DNA from: Saposhnikovia divaricata
Lineage: Eukaryota > Streptophyta > Magnoliopsida > Apiales > Apiaceae
DNA length: 64,000 bases
NCBI GenBank assembly: GCA_036435485.1
Contig: CM071595.1
Location: 99,130,580-99,194,579, forward strand
Direction of reading: 5' to 3'
Part shown: positions 1-10,427 of the stretch, piece by piece
How the letters are laid out: every line of letters starts with the position of its first letter
Position numbering within the stretch: position 1 is the stretch's first letter
The notes under the pieces: generated by a model
Databases searched by the model: none
What the model was told of the DNA's origin: nothing
Seen by the model: the letters and a program-made list of their open reading frames with translations, nothing else
Program-made: the position numbers and the translations under genes

Positions 1-175
1 CACTAGTTACGAGTCATTTTAAAAATAGTAGTGATCTACTAAGATCTGAGATCAAATTAATTTTTTATTTTCTGTAACTTTGGGAATATCATCATATTAG
101 ATATATATTGACATCCGTAAAGTTGGATCATTCAAAAATATTTTTTAAAAATAGAAACAATAATCCGTGACAAAG
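1..175 (+). repeat. Reference monomer (175 bp) used to number positions
   Basis: I use this copy as the ruler. Nearly constant parts are positions 21-47 (with the dyad TAGTAG-TGAT-CTACTA at 26-41 and AGATCT at 42-47), 51-73 (a T-rich stretch), 76-85 (AACTTTGGGA), 101-119 and 151-175. Variable parts are 7-9 (TTACG, TTTCG or TTTACG contexts), 15-18 (CATTTT or CATATT), 47-51 (CTCCGATC, CTGAGATC, CTCAGATC or CTCTGATC), 73-74 (CTGTAAC or CTGAAAC), 86-87 (GGGAATATC or GGGATTATC), 117-133, and the A/T tract at about 134-151. This copy carries CATTTT, GAG, GTA and the AAAG/CATTC barcode. The window's left edge happens to coincide with this arbitrary phase; it is not the array boundary. Confidence 0.95.
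26..41. repeat. Dyad in each monomer (representative copy)
   Basis: TAGTAG and CTACTA are exact reverse complements separated by TGAT, giving a 6-bp stem with a 4-base spacer. The same element recurs once per monomer through the array. It is broken in identifiable variants: GATGTAC (for example near 10690 and 11390), GATTTAC (near 3370 and 4240), AGTAATGATC (near 5467 and 8769) and GATCTACC (near 38053). Known: many centromeric satellites without CENP-B boxes are rich in short dyads. A function here is not shown. Confidence 0.8.
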
Positions 176-289
176 CACTAGTTACGAGTCATATTAAAAA
201 TAGTAGTGATCTACTAAGATCTCCGGTCAAATTAATTTTTTATTTTCTGAAACTTTGGGATTATCATCATATTAGATATATATTGACAT

Positions 290-297
290 CCGTACGG
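290..297. repeat. Palindrome CCGTACGG (representative copy)
   Basis: An exact 8-bp palindrome at monomer positions 115-122, with two CpG sites. It is the commonest form at this place, but other monomers carry CCGTAAGG, CCGTAAAG, CCGTATGG or CCGTACAG, which break the symmetry. These alternatives are inherited with higher-order blocks, so the element is a useful subfamily marker. Any protein-binding role is unproven. Confidence 0.75.
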
Positions 298-350
298 TTG
301 GATCGTTCAAAAATATTTTTTAAAAATAGAAACAATAATCTGTGACAAAG

Positions 351-2280
351 CACTAGTTACGAGTCATTTTAAAAATAGTAGTGATCTACTAAGATCTCCG
401 ATCAAATTAATTTTTTATTTTCTGTAACTTTGGGAATATCATCATATTAGATATATATTGACATCCGTAAAGTTGGATCATTCAAAAATATTTTTTAAAA
501 ATAGAAACAATAATCCGTGACAAAGCACTAGTTACGAGTCATATTAAAAATAGTAGTGATCTACTAAGATCTCCGATCAAATTAATTTTTTATTTTCTGT
601 AACTTTGGGAATATCATCATATTAGATATATATTGACATCCGTACGGTTGGATCGTTCAAAAATATTTTTAAAAAAATAGAAATAATAATCCGTGACAAA
701 GCACTATTTACGAGTCATTTTAAAAATAGTAGTGATCTACTAAGATCTGAGATCAAATTAATTTTTTATTTTCTGTAACTTTGGGAATATCATCATATTA
801 GATATATATTGACATCCGTAAGGTTGGATCGTTCAAAAATATTTTTTAAAGATAGAAACAATAATCCGTGACAAAGCACTAGTTACGAGTCATATTAAAA
901 ATAGTAGTGATCTACTAAGATCTCCGATCAAATTAATTTTTTATTTTCTGTAACTTTGGGAATATCATCATATTAGATATATATTGACATCCGTAAAGTT
1001 GGATCATTCAAAAATATTTTTTAAAAATAGAAACAATAATCCGTGACAAAGCACTAGTTACGAGTCATATTAAAAATAGTAGTGATCTATTAAGATCTCC
1101 GATCAAATTAATTTTTTATTTTCTGTAACTTTGGGAATATCATCATATTAGATATATATTGACATCCGTACGGTTGGATCGTTCAAAAATATTTTTAAAA
1201 AAATAGAAATAATAATCTGTGACAAAGCACTAGTTACGAGTCATTTTAAAAATAGTAGTGATCTACTAAGATCTCCGATCAAATTAATTTTTTATTTTCT
1301 GAAACTTTGGGATTATTATCATATTAGATATATATTGACATCCGTAAGGTTGGATCGTTCAAAAATATTTTTTAAAGATAGAAACAATAATCCGTGACAA
1401 AGCACTAGTTACGAGTCATATTAAAAATAGTAGTGATCTACTAAGATCTCCGATCAAATTAATTTTTTATTTTCTGTAACTTTGGGAATATCATCATATT
1501 AGATATATATTGACATCCGTAAAGTTGGATCATTCAAAAATATTTTTTAAAAATAGAAACAATAATCCGTGACAAAGCACTAGTTACGAGTCATATTAAA
1601 AATAGTAGTGATCTACTAAGATCTCCGATCAAATTAATTTTTTATTTTCTGTAACTTTGGGAATATCATCATATTAGATATATATTGACATCCGTACGGT
1701 TGGATCGTTCAAAAATATTTTTAAAAAAATAGAAATAATAATCTGTGACAAAGCACTAGTTACGAATCATTTTAAAAATAGTAGTGATCTACTAAGATCT
1801 CCGATCAAATTAATTTTTTATTTTCTGTAACTTTGGGAATATCATCATATTAGATATATATTGACATCCGTAAAGTTGGATCATTCAAAAATATTTTTTA
1901 AAAATAGAAACAATAATCCGTGACAAAGCACTAGTTACGAGTCATATTAAAAATAGTAGTGATCTACTAAGATCTCCGATCAAATTAATTTTTTATTTTC
2001 TGTAACTTTGGGAATATCATCATATTAGATATATATTGACATCCGTACGGTTGGATCGTTCAAAAATATTTTTAAAAAAATAGAAATAATAATCCGTGAC
2101 AAAGCACTATTTACGAGTCATTTTAAAAATAGTAGTGATCTACTAAGATCTGAGATCAAATTAATTTTTTATTTTCTGTAACTTTGGGAATATCATCATA
2201 TTAGATATATATTGACATCCGTAAGGTTGGATCGTTCAAAAATATTTTTTAAAAATAGAAACAATAATCCGTGACAAAGC
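351..2280 (+). repeat. Trimeric higher-order repeat, 526 bp
   Basis: Three monomer types cycle: one with the AAAG/CATTC barcode, one with ACGG/CGTTC followed by a 5T-7A tract and AAATAATAAT, and one with AAGG/CGTTC, usually ending TTTTTTAAAGATAG. Starts 351, 877 and 1403 begin successive trimers, and 526, 1052 and 1578 (middle type) and 702 and 1228 (third type) are also 526 bp apart. The third cycle lacks its last member: 1403-1753 is followed by a fresh trimer at 1754-2279. The third-type monomers at 702 and 2105 share a TATTTACG variant at a spacing of 1403 bp. Confidence 0.8.
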
Positions 2281-4665
2281 ACTAGTTACGAGTCATATTA
2301 AAAATAGTAGTGATCTACTAAGATCTCCGATCAAATTAATTTTTTATTTTCTGAAACTTTGGGATTATCATCATATTAGATATATATTGACATCCGTACG
2401 GTTGGATCGTCCAAAAATATTTTTTTAAAAATAGAAACAATAATCCGTGACAAAGCACTAGTTACGAGTCATTTTAAAAATAGTAGTGATCTACTAAGAT
2501 CTGAGATCAAATTAATTTTTTATTTTCTGTAACTTTGGGAATATCATCATATTAGATATATATTGACATCCGTAAGGTTGGATCGTTCAAAAATATTTTT
2601 TAAAGATAGAAACAATAATCCGTGACAAAGCACTAGTTACGAGTCATATTAAAAATAGTAGTGATCTACTAAGATCTCCGATCAAATTAATTTTTTATTT
2701 TCTGAAACTTTGGGATTATCATCATATTAGATATATATTGACATCCGTACGGTTGGATCGTTCAAAAATATTTTTTAAAAAATAGAAACAATAATCCGTG
2801 ACAAAGCACTAGTTACGAGTCATTTTAAAAATAGTAGTGATCTACTAAGATCTGAGATCAAATTAATTTTTTATTTTCTGAAACTTTGGGAATATCATCA
2901 TATTAGATATATATTGACATCCGTACGGTTGGATCGTTCAAAAATATTTTTTAAAAAATAGAAACAATAATCCGTGACAAAGCACTAGTTACGAGTCATA
3001 TTAAAAATAGTAGTGATCTACTAAGATCTCAGATCAAATTAATTTTTTATTTTCTGAAACTTTGGGAATATCATCATATTAGATATATATTGACATCCGT
3101 ACGGTTGGATCGTTCAAAAATATTTTTTTAAAAATAGAAACAATAATCCGTGACAAAGCACTAGTTACGAGTCATATTAAAAATAGTAGTGATCTACTAA
3201 GATCTCCGATCAAATTAATTTTTTATTTTCTGAAACTTTGGGATTATCATCATATAAGATATATATTGACATCCGTACGGTTGGATCGTTCAAAAATATT
3301 TTTTAAAAATAGAAACAATAATCCGTGACAAAGCACTAGTTTCGAGTCATATTAAAAATAGTAGTGATTTACTAAGATCTCCGATCAAATTAATTTTTTA
3401 TTTTCTGAAACTTTGGGAATATCATCATATTAGATATATATTGACATCCGTACGGTTGGATCGTTCAAAAATATTTTTTAAAAATAGAAACAATAATCCG
3501 CGACAAAGCACTAGTTTCGAGTCATATTAAAAATAGTAGTGATCTACTAAGATCTTCGATCAAATTAATTTTTTATTTTCTGTAACTTTGGGAATATCAT
3601 TATATTAGATATATATTGACATCCGTACGGTGGGATAGTCCAAAAATATTTTTTAAAAATAGAAACAATAATCCGTGACAAAGCACTAGTTTCGAGTCAT
3701 ATTAAAAATAGTAGTGATCTACTAAGATCTCCGATCAAATTAATTTTTTATTTTCTGTAACTTTGGGAATATCATCATATTAGATATATATTGACATCCG
3801 TACGGTTGGATCGTCCAAAAATATTTTTTTAAAAATAGAAAAATAATCCGTGACAAAGCACTAGTTACGAGTCATTTTAAAAATAGTAGTGATCTACTAA
3901 GATCTAAGATCAAATTAATTTTTTATTTTCTGTAACTTTGGGAATATCATCATATTAGATATATATTGACATCCGTAAGGTTGGATCGTTCAAAAATATT
4001 TTTTAAAGATAGAAACAATAATCCGTGACAAAGCACTAGTTACGAGTCATATTAAAAATAGTAGTGATCTACTAAGATCTCCGATCAAATTAATTTTTTA
4101 TTTTCTGAAACTTTGGGATTATCATCATATTAGATATATATTGACATCCGTACGGTTGGATCGTTCAAAAATATTTTTTAAAAATAGAAACAATAATCCG
4201 TGACAAAGCACTAGTTTCGAGTCATATTAAAAATAGTAGTGATTTACTAAGATCTCCGATCAAATTAATTTTTTATTTTCTGAAACTTTGGGAATATCAT
4301 CATATTAGATATATATTGACATCCGTACGGTTGGATCGTTCAAAAATATTTTTTAAAAATAGAAACAATAATCCGCGACAAAGCACTAGTTTCGAGTCAT
4401 ATTAAAAATAGTAGTGATCTACTAAGATCTCCGATCAAATTAATTTTTTATTTTCTGAAACTTTGGGAATATCATCATATTAGATATATATTGACATCCG
4501 TACGGTTGGATCGTCCAAAAATATTTTTAAAAAATAGAAACAATAATCCTTGACAAAGCACTAGTTACGAGTCATTTTAAAAATAGTAGTGATCTACTAA
4601 GATCTGAGATCAAATTAATTTTTTATTTTCTGTAACTTTGGGAATATCATCATATTAGATATATA
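2280..4665 (+). repeat. Mixed monomers with local 5- and 8-monomer duplications
   Basis: This stretch has no perfect short cycle. The pair beginning at 2456 (CATTTT/GAG/AAGG ending AAAGATAG, then GGGATTATC) reappears at 3859, 1,403 bp later. The GATTTAC variant followed by CCGCGAC occurs near 3361 and near 4236, 875 bp apart. Single-copy oddities include CATAAGAT near 3250, a barcode reading GGTGGGATAGTCC near 3630 and CCTTGAC near 4548. Nothing other than satellite is present. Confidence 0.75.
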
Positions 4666-7125
4666 TTGATATCCGTACGGTTGGATCGTTCAAAAATATT
4701 TTTAAAAATAGAAATAATAATCCGTGACAAAGCACTAGTTACGAGTCATATTAAAAATAGTAGTGATCTACTAAGATCTCCGATCAAATTAATTTTTTAT
4801 TTTCTGAAACTTTGGGATTATCATCATATTAGATATATATTGACATCCGTACGGTTGGATCGTTGAAAAATATTTTTTAAAAATAGAAACAATAATCTGT
4901 GACAAAGCACTAGTTACGAGTCATTTTAAAAATAGTAGTGATCTACTAAGATCTCCGATCAAATTAATTTTTTATTTTCTGTAACTTTGGGAATATCATC
5001 ATATTAGATATATATTGACATCCGTAAAGTTGGATCATTCAAAAATATTTTTTAAAAATAGAAACAATAATCCGTGACAAAGCACTAGTTACGAGTCATA
5101 TTAAAAATAGTAGTGATCTACTAAGATCTCCGATCAAATTAATTTTTTATTTTCTGTAACTTTGGGAATATCATCATATTACTTATATATTGACATCCGT
5201 ACGGTTGGATCGTTCAAAAATATTTTTAAAAAAATAGAAATAATAATCCGTGACAAAGCACTATTTACGAGTCATTTTAAAAATAGTAGTGATCTACTAA
5301 GATCTCCGATCAAATTAATTTTTTATTTTCTGAAACTTTGGGAATATCATCATATTAGATATATATTGACATCCGTAAGGTTGGATCGTTCAAAAATATT
5401 TTTTAAAAAAATAGAAACAATAATCCGTGACAAAGCACTAGTTACGAGTCATACTAAAAATAGTAATGATCTACTAAGATCTCCGATCAAATTAATTTTT
5501 TATTTTCTGAAACTTTGGGAATATCATCATATTGACATCCGTAAGGTTGGATCGTTCAAAAATATTTTTTAAAAAATAGAAACAATAATCCGTGACAAAG
5601 CACTAGTTTCGAGTCATATTAAAAATAGTAGTGATTTACTAAGATCTCCGATCAAATTAATTTTTTATTTTCTGAAACTTTGGGAATATCATCATATTAG
5701 ATATATATTGACATCCGTACGGTTGGATCGTTCAAAAATATTTTTTAAAAATAAAAACAATAATCCGCGACAAAGCACTAGTTTCGAGTCATATTAAAAA
5801 TAGTAGTGATCTACTAAGATCTCCGATCAAATTAATTTTTTATTTTCTGTAACTTTGGGAATATCATTATATTAGATATATATTGATATCCGTACGGTTG
5901 GATCGTTCAAAAATATTTTTAAAAATAGAAACAATAATCCGTGACAAAGCACTAGTTACGAGTCATATTAAAAATAGTAGTGATCTACTAAGATCTCCGA
6001 TCAAATTAATTTTTTATTTTCTGAAACTTTGGGATTATCATCATATTAGATATATATTGACATCCGTACGGTTGAATCGTTCAAAAATATTTTTTAAAAA
6101 TAGAAACAATAATCCGTGACAAAGCACTATTTACGAGTCATTTTAAAAATAGTAGGGATCTACTAAGATCTCCGACCAAATTAATTTTTTATTTTCTGAA
6201 ACTTTAGGAATATCATCATATTAGATATATATTGACATCCGTAAGGTTGTTTCGTTCAAAAATATTTTTTAAAAAATAGAAACAATAATCCGTGACAAAG
6301 CACTAGTTTCGAGTCATATTAAAAATAGTAGTGATCTACTAAGATCTCCGATCAAATTAATTTTTTATTTTCTGAAACTTTGGGATTATCATCATATTAG
6401 ATATATATTGACATCCGTACGGTTGGATCGTTCAAAAATATTTTTTAAAAATAGAAACAATAATCTGTGACAAAGCACTAGTTACGAGTCATTTTAAAAA
6501 TAGTAGTGATCTACTAAGATCTCCGATCAAATTAATTTTTTATTTTCTGTAACTTTGGGAATATCATCATATTAGATATATATTGACATCCGTAAGGTTG
6601 GATCGTTCAAAAATATTTTTTAAAAAATAGAAACAATAATCCGTGACAAAGCACTAGTTTCGAGTCATATTAAAAATAGTAGTGATCTACTAAGATCTCC
6701 GATCAAATTAATTTTTTATTTTCTGAAACTTTGGGAATATCATCATATTAGATATATATTGACATCCGTACGGTTGGATCGTTCAAAAATATTTTTTAAA
6801 AATAAAAACAATAATCCGCGACAAAGCACTAGTTTCGAGTCATATTAAAAATAGTAGTGATCTACTAAGATCTCCGATCAAATTAATTTTTTATTTTCTG
6901 TAACTTTGGGAATATCATCATATTAGATATATATTGACATCCGTACGGTTGGATCGTCCAAAAATATTTTTTTAAAAATAGAAACAATAATCCGTGACAA
7001 AGCACTAGTTACGAGTCATTTTAAAAATAGTAGTGATCTACTAAGATCTGAGATCAAATTAATTTTTTATTTTCTGTAACTTTGGGAATATCATCATATT
7101 AGATATATATTGACATCCGTAAGGT
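4666..7125 (+). repeat. Copy 1 of a 14-monomer block (3,302 bp spacing)
   Basis: Rare variants recur exactly 3,302 bp to the right: the TTGATATCC variant (4666/7968), an 11-bp deletion in the TATATATT stretch (junction 5533/8835), the second TTGATATCC (5883/9185), AGTAGGGATC with CCGACC (6125/9427 monomers), GGTTGTTTCG (6241/9543), AATAAAAACAATAATCCGCG (near 6803/10105) and the CGTCC barcode (6951/10253). Similarity ends at about 7126, where this copy has TTGTTTCG and the other TTGGATCG. The shared 11-bp deletion is a strong sign of common descent. A one-copy difference near 5182 (TTACTTATAT here) arose after the duplication. Confidence 0.85.
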
Positions 7126-7590
7126 TGTTTCGTTCAAAAAATATTTTTTAAAAAATAGAAACAATAATCCGTGACAAAGCACTAGTTTCGAGTCATATTA
7201 AAAATAGTAGTGATCTACTAAGATCTCCGATCAAATTAATTTTTTATTTTCTGAAACTTTGGGATTATCATCATATTAGATATATATTGACATCCGTACG
7301 GTTGGATCGTTCAAAAATATTTTTTAAAAATAGAAACAATAATCTGTGACAAAGCACTAGTTACGAGTCATTTTAAAAATAGTAGTGATCTACTAAGATC
7401 TCCGATCAAATTAATTTTTTATTTTCTGTAACTTTGGGAATATCATCATATTAGATATATATTGACATCCGTAAGGTTGGATCGTTCAAAAATATTTTTT
7501 AAAAAATAGAAACAATAATCCGTGACAAAGCACTAGTTTCGAGTCATATTAAAAATAGTAGTGATCTACTAAGATCTCCGATCAAATTAA
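7119..7590 (+). repeat. Local 878-bp (5-monomer) duplicate of 6241-6712
   Basis: The unusual GGTTGTTTCG barcode starts at 6241 and again at 7119. The following monomers (TTTCG/CCG/GAAAC/GATTATC, then CTGTGAC, then CATTTT with AAGG and a 6T-6A tract) occur in the same order until about 7590, where this copy has CTGTAAC and the source CTGAAAC. This copy has one extra A before the tract at 7135-7142. Confidence 0.7.
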
Positions 7591-7967
7591 TTTTTTATTT
7601 TCTGTAACTTTGGGAATATCATCATATTAGATATATATTGACATCCGTAAAGTTGGATCATTCAAAAATATTTTTTAAAAATAGAAATAGTTACGAGTCA
7701 TATTAAAAATAGTAGTGATCTACTAAGATCTCCGATCAAATTAATTTTTTATTTTCTGTAACTTTGGGAATATCATCATATTAGATATATATTGACATCC
7801 GTACGGTTGGATCGTTCAAAAATATTTTTAAAAAAATAGAAATAATAATCCGTGACAAAGCACTATTTACGAGTCATTTTAAAAATAGTAATGATCTACT
7901 AAGATCTCCGATCAAATTAATTTTTTATTTTCTGAAACTTTGGGAATATCATCATATTAGATATATA
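7591..7967 (+). repeat. Junction monomers with a 21-bp deletion
   Basis: This stretch resembles 4980-5350 (GTAAAG at 5024 and 7647, spacing 2,623 bp), but the monomer is cut short: at about 7687 the text reads ATAGAAATAGTTACGAG, lacking 21 bases that normally lie between ATAGAAA and the TAGTTACG of the next monomer. The lost bases include most of the usual monomer junction. This deletion makes the nearby spacing 3,302 rather than about 3,325 bp for 19 monomers. Confidence 0.75.
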
Positions 7968-10427
7968 TTGATATCCGTACGGTTGGATCGTTCAAAAATA
8001 TTTTTAAAAATAGAAATAATAATCCGTGACAAAGCACTAGTTACGAGTCATATTAAAAATAGTAGTGATCTACTAAGATCTCCGATCAAATTAATTTTTT
8101 ATTTTCTGAAACTTTGGGATTATCATCATATTAGATATATATTGACATCCGTACGGTTGGATCGTTCAAAAATATTTTTTAAAAATAGAAACAATAATCT
8201 GTGACAAAGCACTAGTTACGAGTCATTTTAAAAATAGTAGTGATCTACTAAGATCTCCGATCAAATTAATTTTTTATTTTCTGTAACTTTGGGAATATCA
8301 TCATATTAGATATATATTGACATCCGTAAAGTTGGATCATTCAAAAATATTTTTTAAAAATAGAAACAATAATCCGTGACAAAGCACTAGTTACGAGTCA
8401 TATTAAAAATAGTAGTGATCTACTAAGATCTCCGATCAAATTAATTTTTTATTTTCTGTAACTTTGGGAATATCATCATATTAGATATATATTGACATCC
8501 GTACGGTTGGATCGTTCAAAAATATTTTTAAAAAAATAGAAATAATAATCCGTGACAAAGCACTATTTACGAGTCATTTTAAAAATAGTAGTGATCTACT
8601 AAGATCTCCGATCAAATTAATTTTTTATTTTCTGAAACTTTGGGAATATCATCATATTAGATATATATTGACATCCGTAAGGTTGGATCGTTCAAAAATA
8701 TTTTTTAAAAAAATAGAAACAATAATCCGTGACAAAGCACTAGTTACGAGTCATACTAAAAATAGTAATGATCTACTAAGATCTCCGATCAAATTAATTT
8801 TTTATTTTCTGAAACTTTGGGAATATCATCATATTGACATCCGTAAGGTTGGATCGTTCAAAAATATTTTTTAAAAAATAGAAACAATAATCCGTGACAA
8901 AGCACTAGTTTCGAGTCATATTAAAAATAGTAGTGATTTACTAAGATCTCCGATCAAATTAATTTTTTATTTTCTGAAACTTTGGGAATATCATCATATT
9001 AGATATATATTGACATCCGTACGGTTGGATCGTTCAAAAATATTTTTTAAAAATAAAAACAATAATCCGCGACAAAGCACTAGTTTCGAGTCATATTAAA
9101 AATAGTAGTGATCTACTAAGATCTCCGATCAAATTAATTTTTTATTTTCTGTAACTTTGGGAATATCATTATATTAGATATATATTGATATCCGTACGGT
9201 TGGATCGTTCAAAAATATTTTTAAAAATAGAAACAATAATCCGTGACAAAGCACTAGTTACGAGTCATATTAAAAATAGTAGTGATCTACTAAGATCTCC
9301 GATCAAATTAATTTTTTATTTTCTGAAACTTTGGGATTATCATCATATTAGATATATATTGACATCCGTACGGTTGAATCGTTCAAAAATATTTTTTAAA
9401 AATAGAAACAATAATCCGTGACAAAGCACTATTTACGAGTCATTTTAAAAATAGTAGGGATCTACTAAGATCTCCGACCAAATTAATTTTTTATTTTCTG
9501 AAACTTTGGGAATATCATCATATTAGATATATATTGACATCCGTAAGGTTGTTTCGTTCAAAAATATTTTTTAAAAAATAGAAACAATAATCCGTGACAA
9601 AGCACTAGTTTCGAGTCATATTAAAAATAGTAGTGATCTACTAAGATCTCCGATCAAATTAATTTTTTATTTTCTGAAACTTTGGGATTATCATCATATT
9701 AGATATATATTGACATCCGTACGGTTGGATCGTTCAAAAATATTTTTTAAAAATAGAAACAATAATCTGTGACAAAGCACTAGTTACGAGTCATTTTAAA
9801 AATAGTAGTGATCTACTAAGATCTCCGATCAAATTAATTTTTTATTTTCTGTAACTTTGGGAATATCATCATATTAGATATATATTGACATCCGTAAGGT
9901 TGGATCGTTCAAAAATATTTTTTAAAAAATAGAAACAATAATCCGTGACAAAGCACTAGTTTCGAGTCATATTAAAAATAGTAGTGATCTACTAAGATCT
10001 CCGATCAAATTAATTTTTTATTTTCTGAAACTTTGGGAATATCATCATATTAGATATATATTGACATCCGTACGGTTGGATCGTTCAAAAATATTTTTTA
10101 AAAATAAAAACAATAATCCGCGACAAAGCACTAGTTTCGAGTCATATTAAAAATAGTAGTGATCTACTAAGATCTCCGATCAAATTAATTTTTTATTTTC
10201 TGTAACTTTGGGAATATCATCATATTAGATATATATTGACATCCGTACGGTTGGATCGTCCAAAAATATTTTTTTAAAAATAGAAACAATAATCCGTGAC
10301 AAAGCACTAGTTACGAGTCATTTTAAAAATAGTAGTGATCTACTAAGATCTGAGATCAAATTAATTTTTTATTTTCTGTAACTTTGGGAATATCATCATA
10401 TTAGATATATATTGACATCCGTAAGGT
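7968..10427 (+). repeat. Copy 2 of the 14-monomer block (3,302 bp spacing)
   Basis: This is the partner of 4666-7125, with the same ordered variants, including the 11-bp deletion whose junction is at 8835 and the two TTGATATCC monomers at 7968 and 9185. It differs by isolated bases, for example TTTGGGAAT near 9509 against TTTAGGAAT near 6205. At 10428 the two copies part: this one continues TTGGATCGTTC with an AAAGATAG tract. Confidence 0.85.

Noticed and set aside
90..110. TATA-box promoter in TATTAGATATATATTGA
   Set aside because: The motif occurs in every monomer of an AT-rich satellite with no gene downstream. Low-level satellite transcription is possible but nothing in the sequence shows it.
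134..151. Rho-independent terminator (T-tract)
   Set aside because: The T/A tract is not preceded by a G/C-rich stem and the context is not bacterial.
5162..5572. The longest frame (136 codons), apparently with an internal protein repeat
   Set aside because: The repetition is the satellite monomer itself. The frame persists because two tract-length changes and an 11-bp deletion happen to compensate; there is no ATG start, ribosome-binding context or domain.
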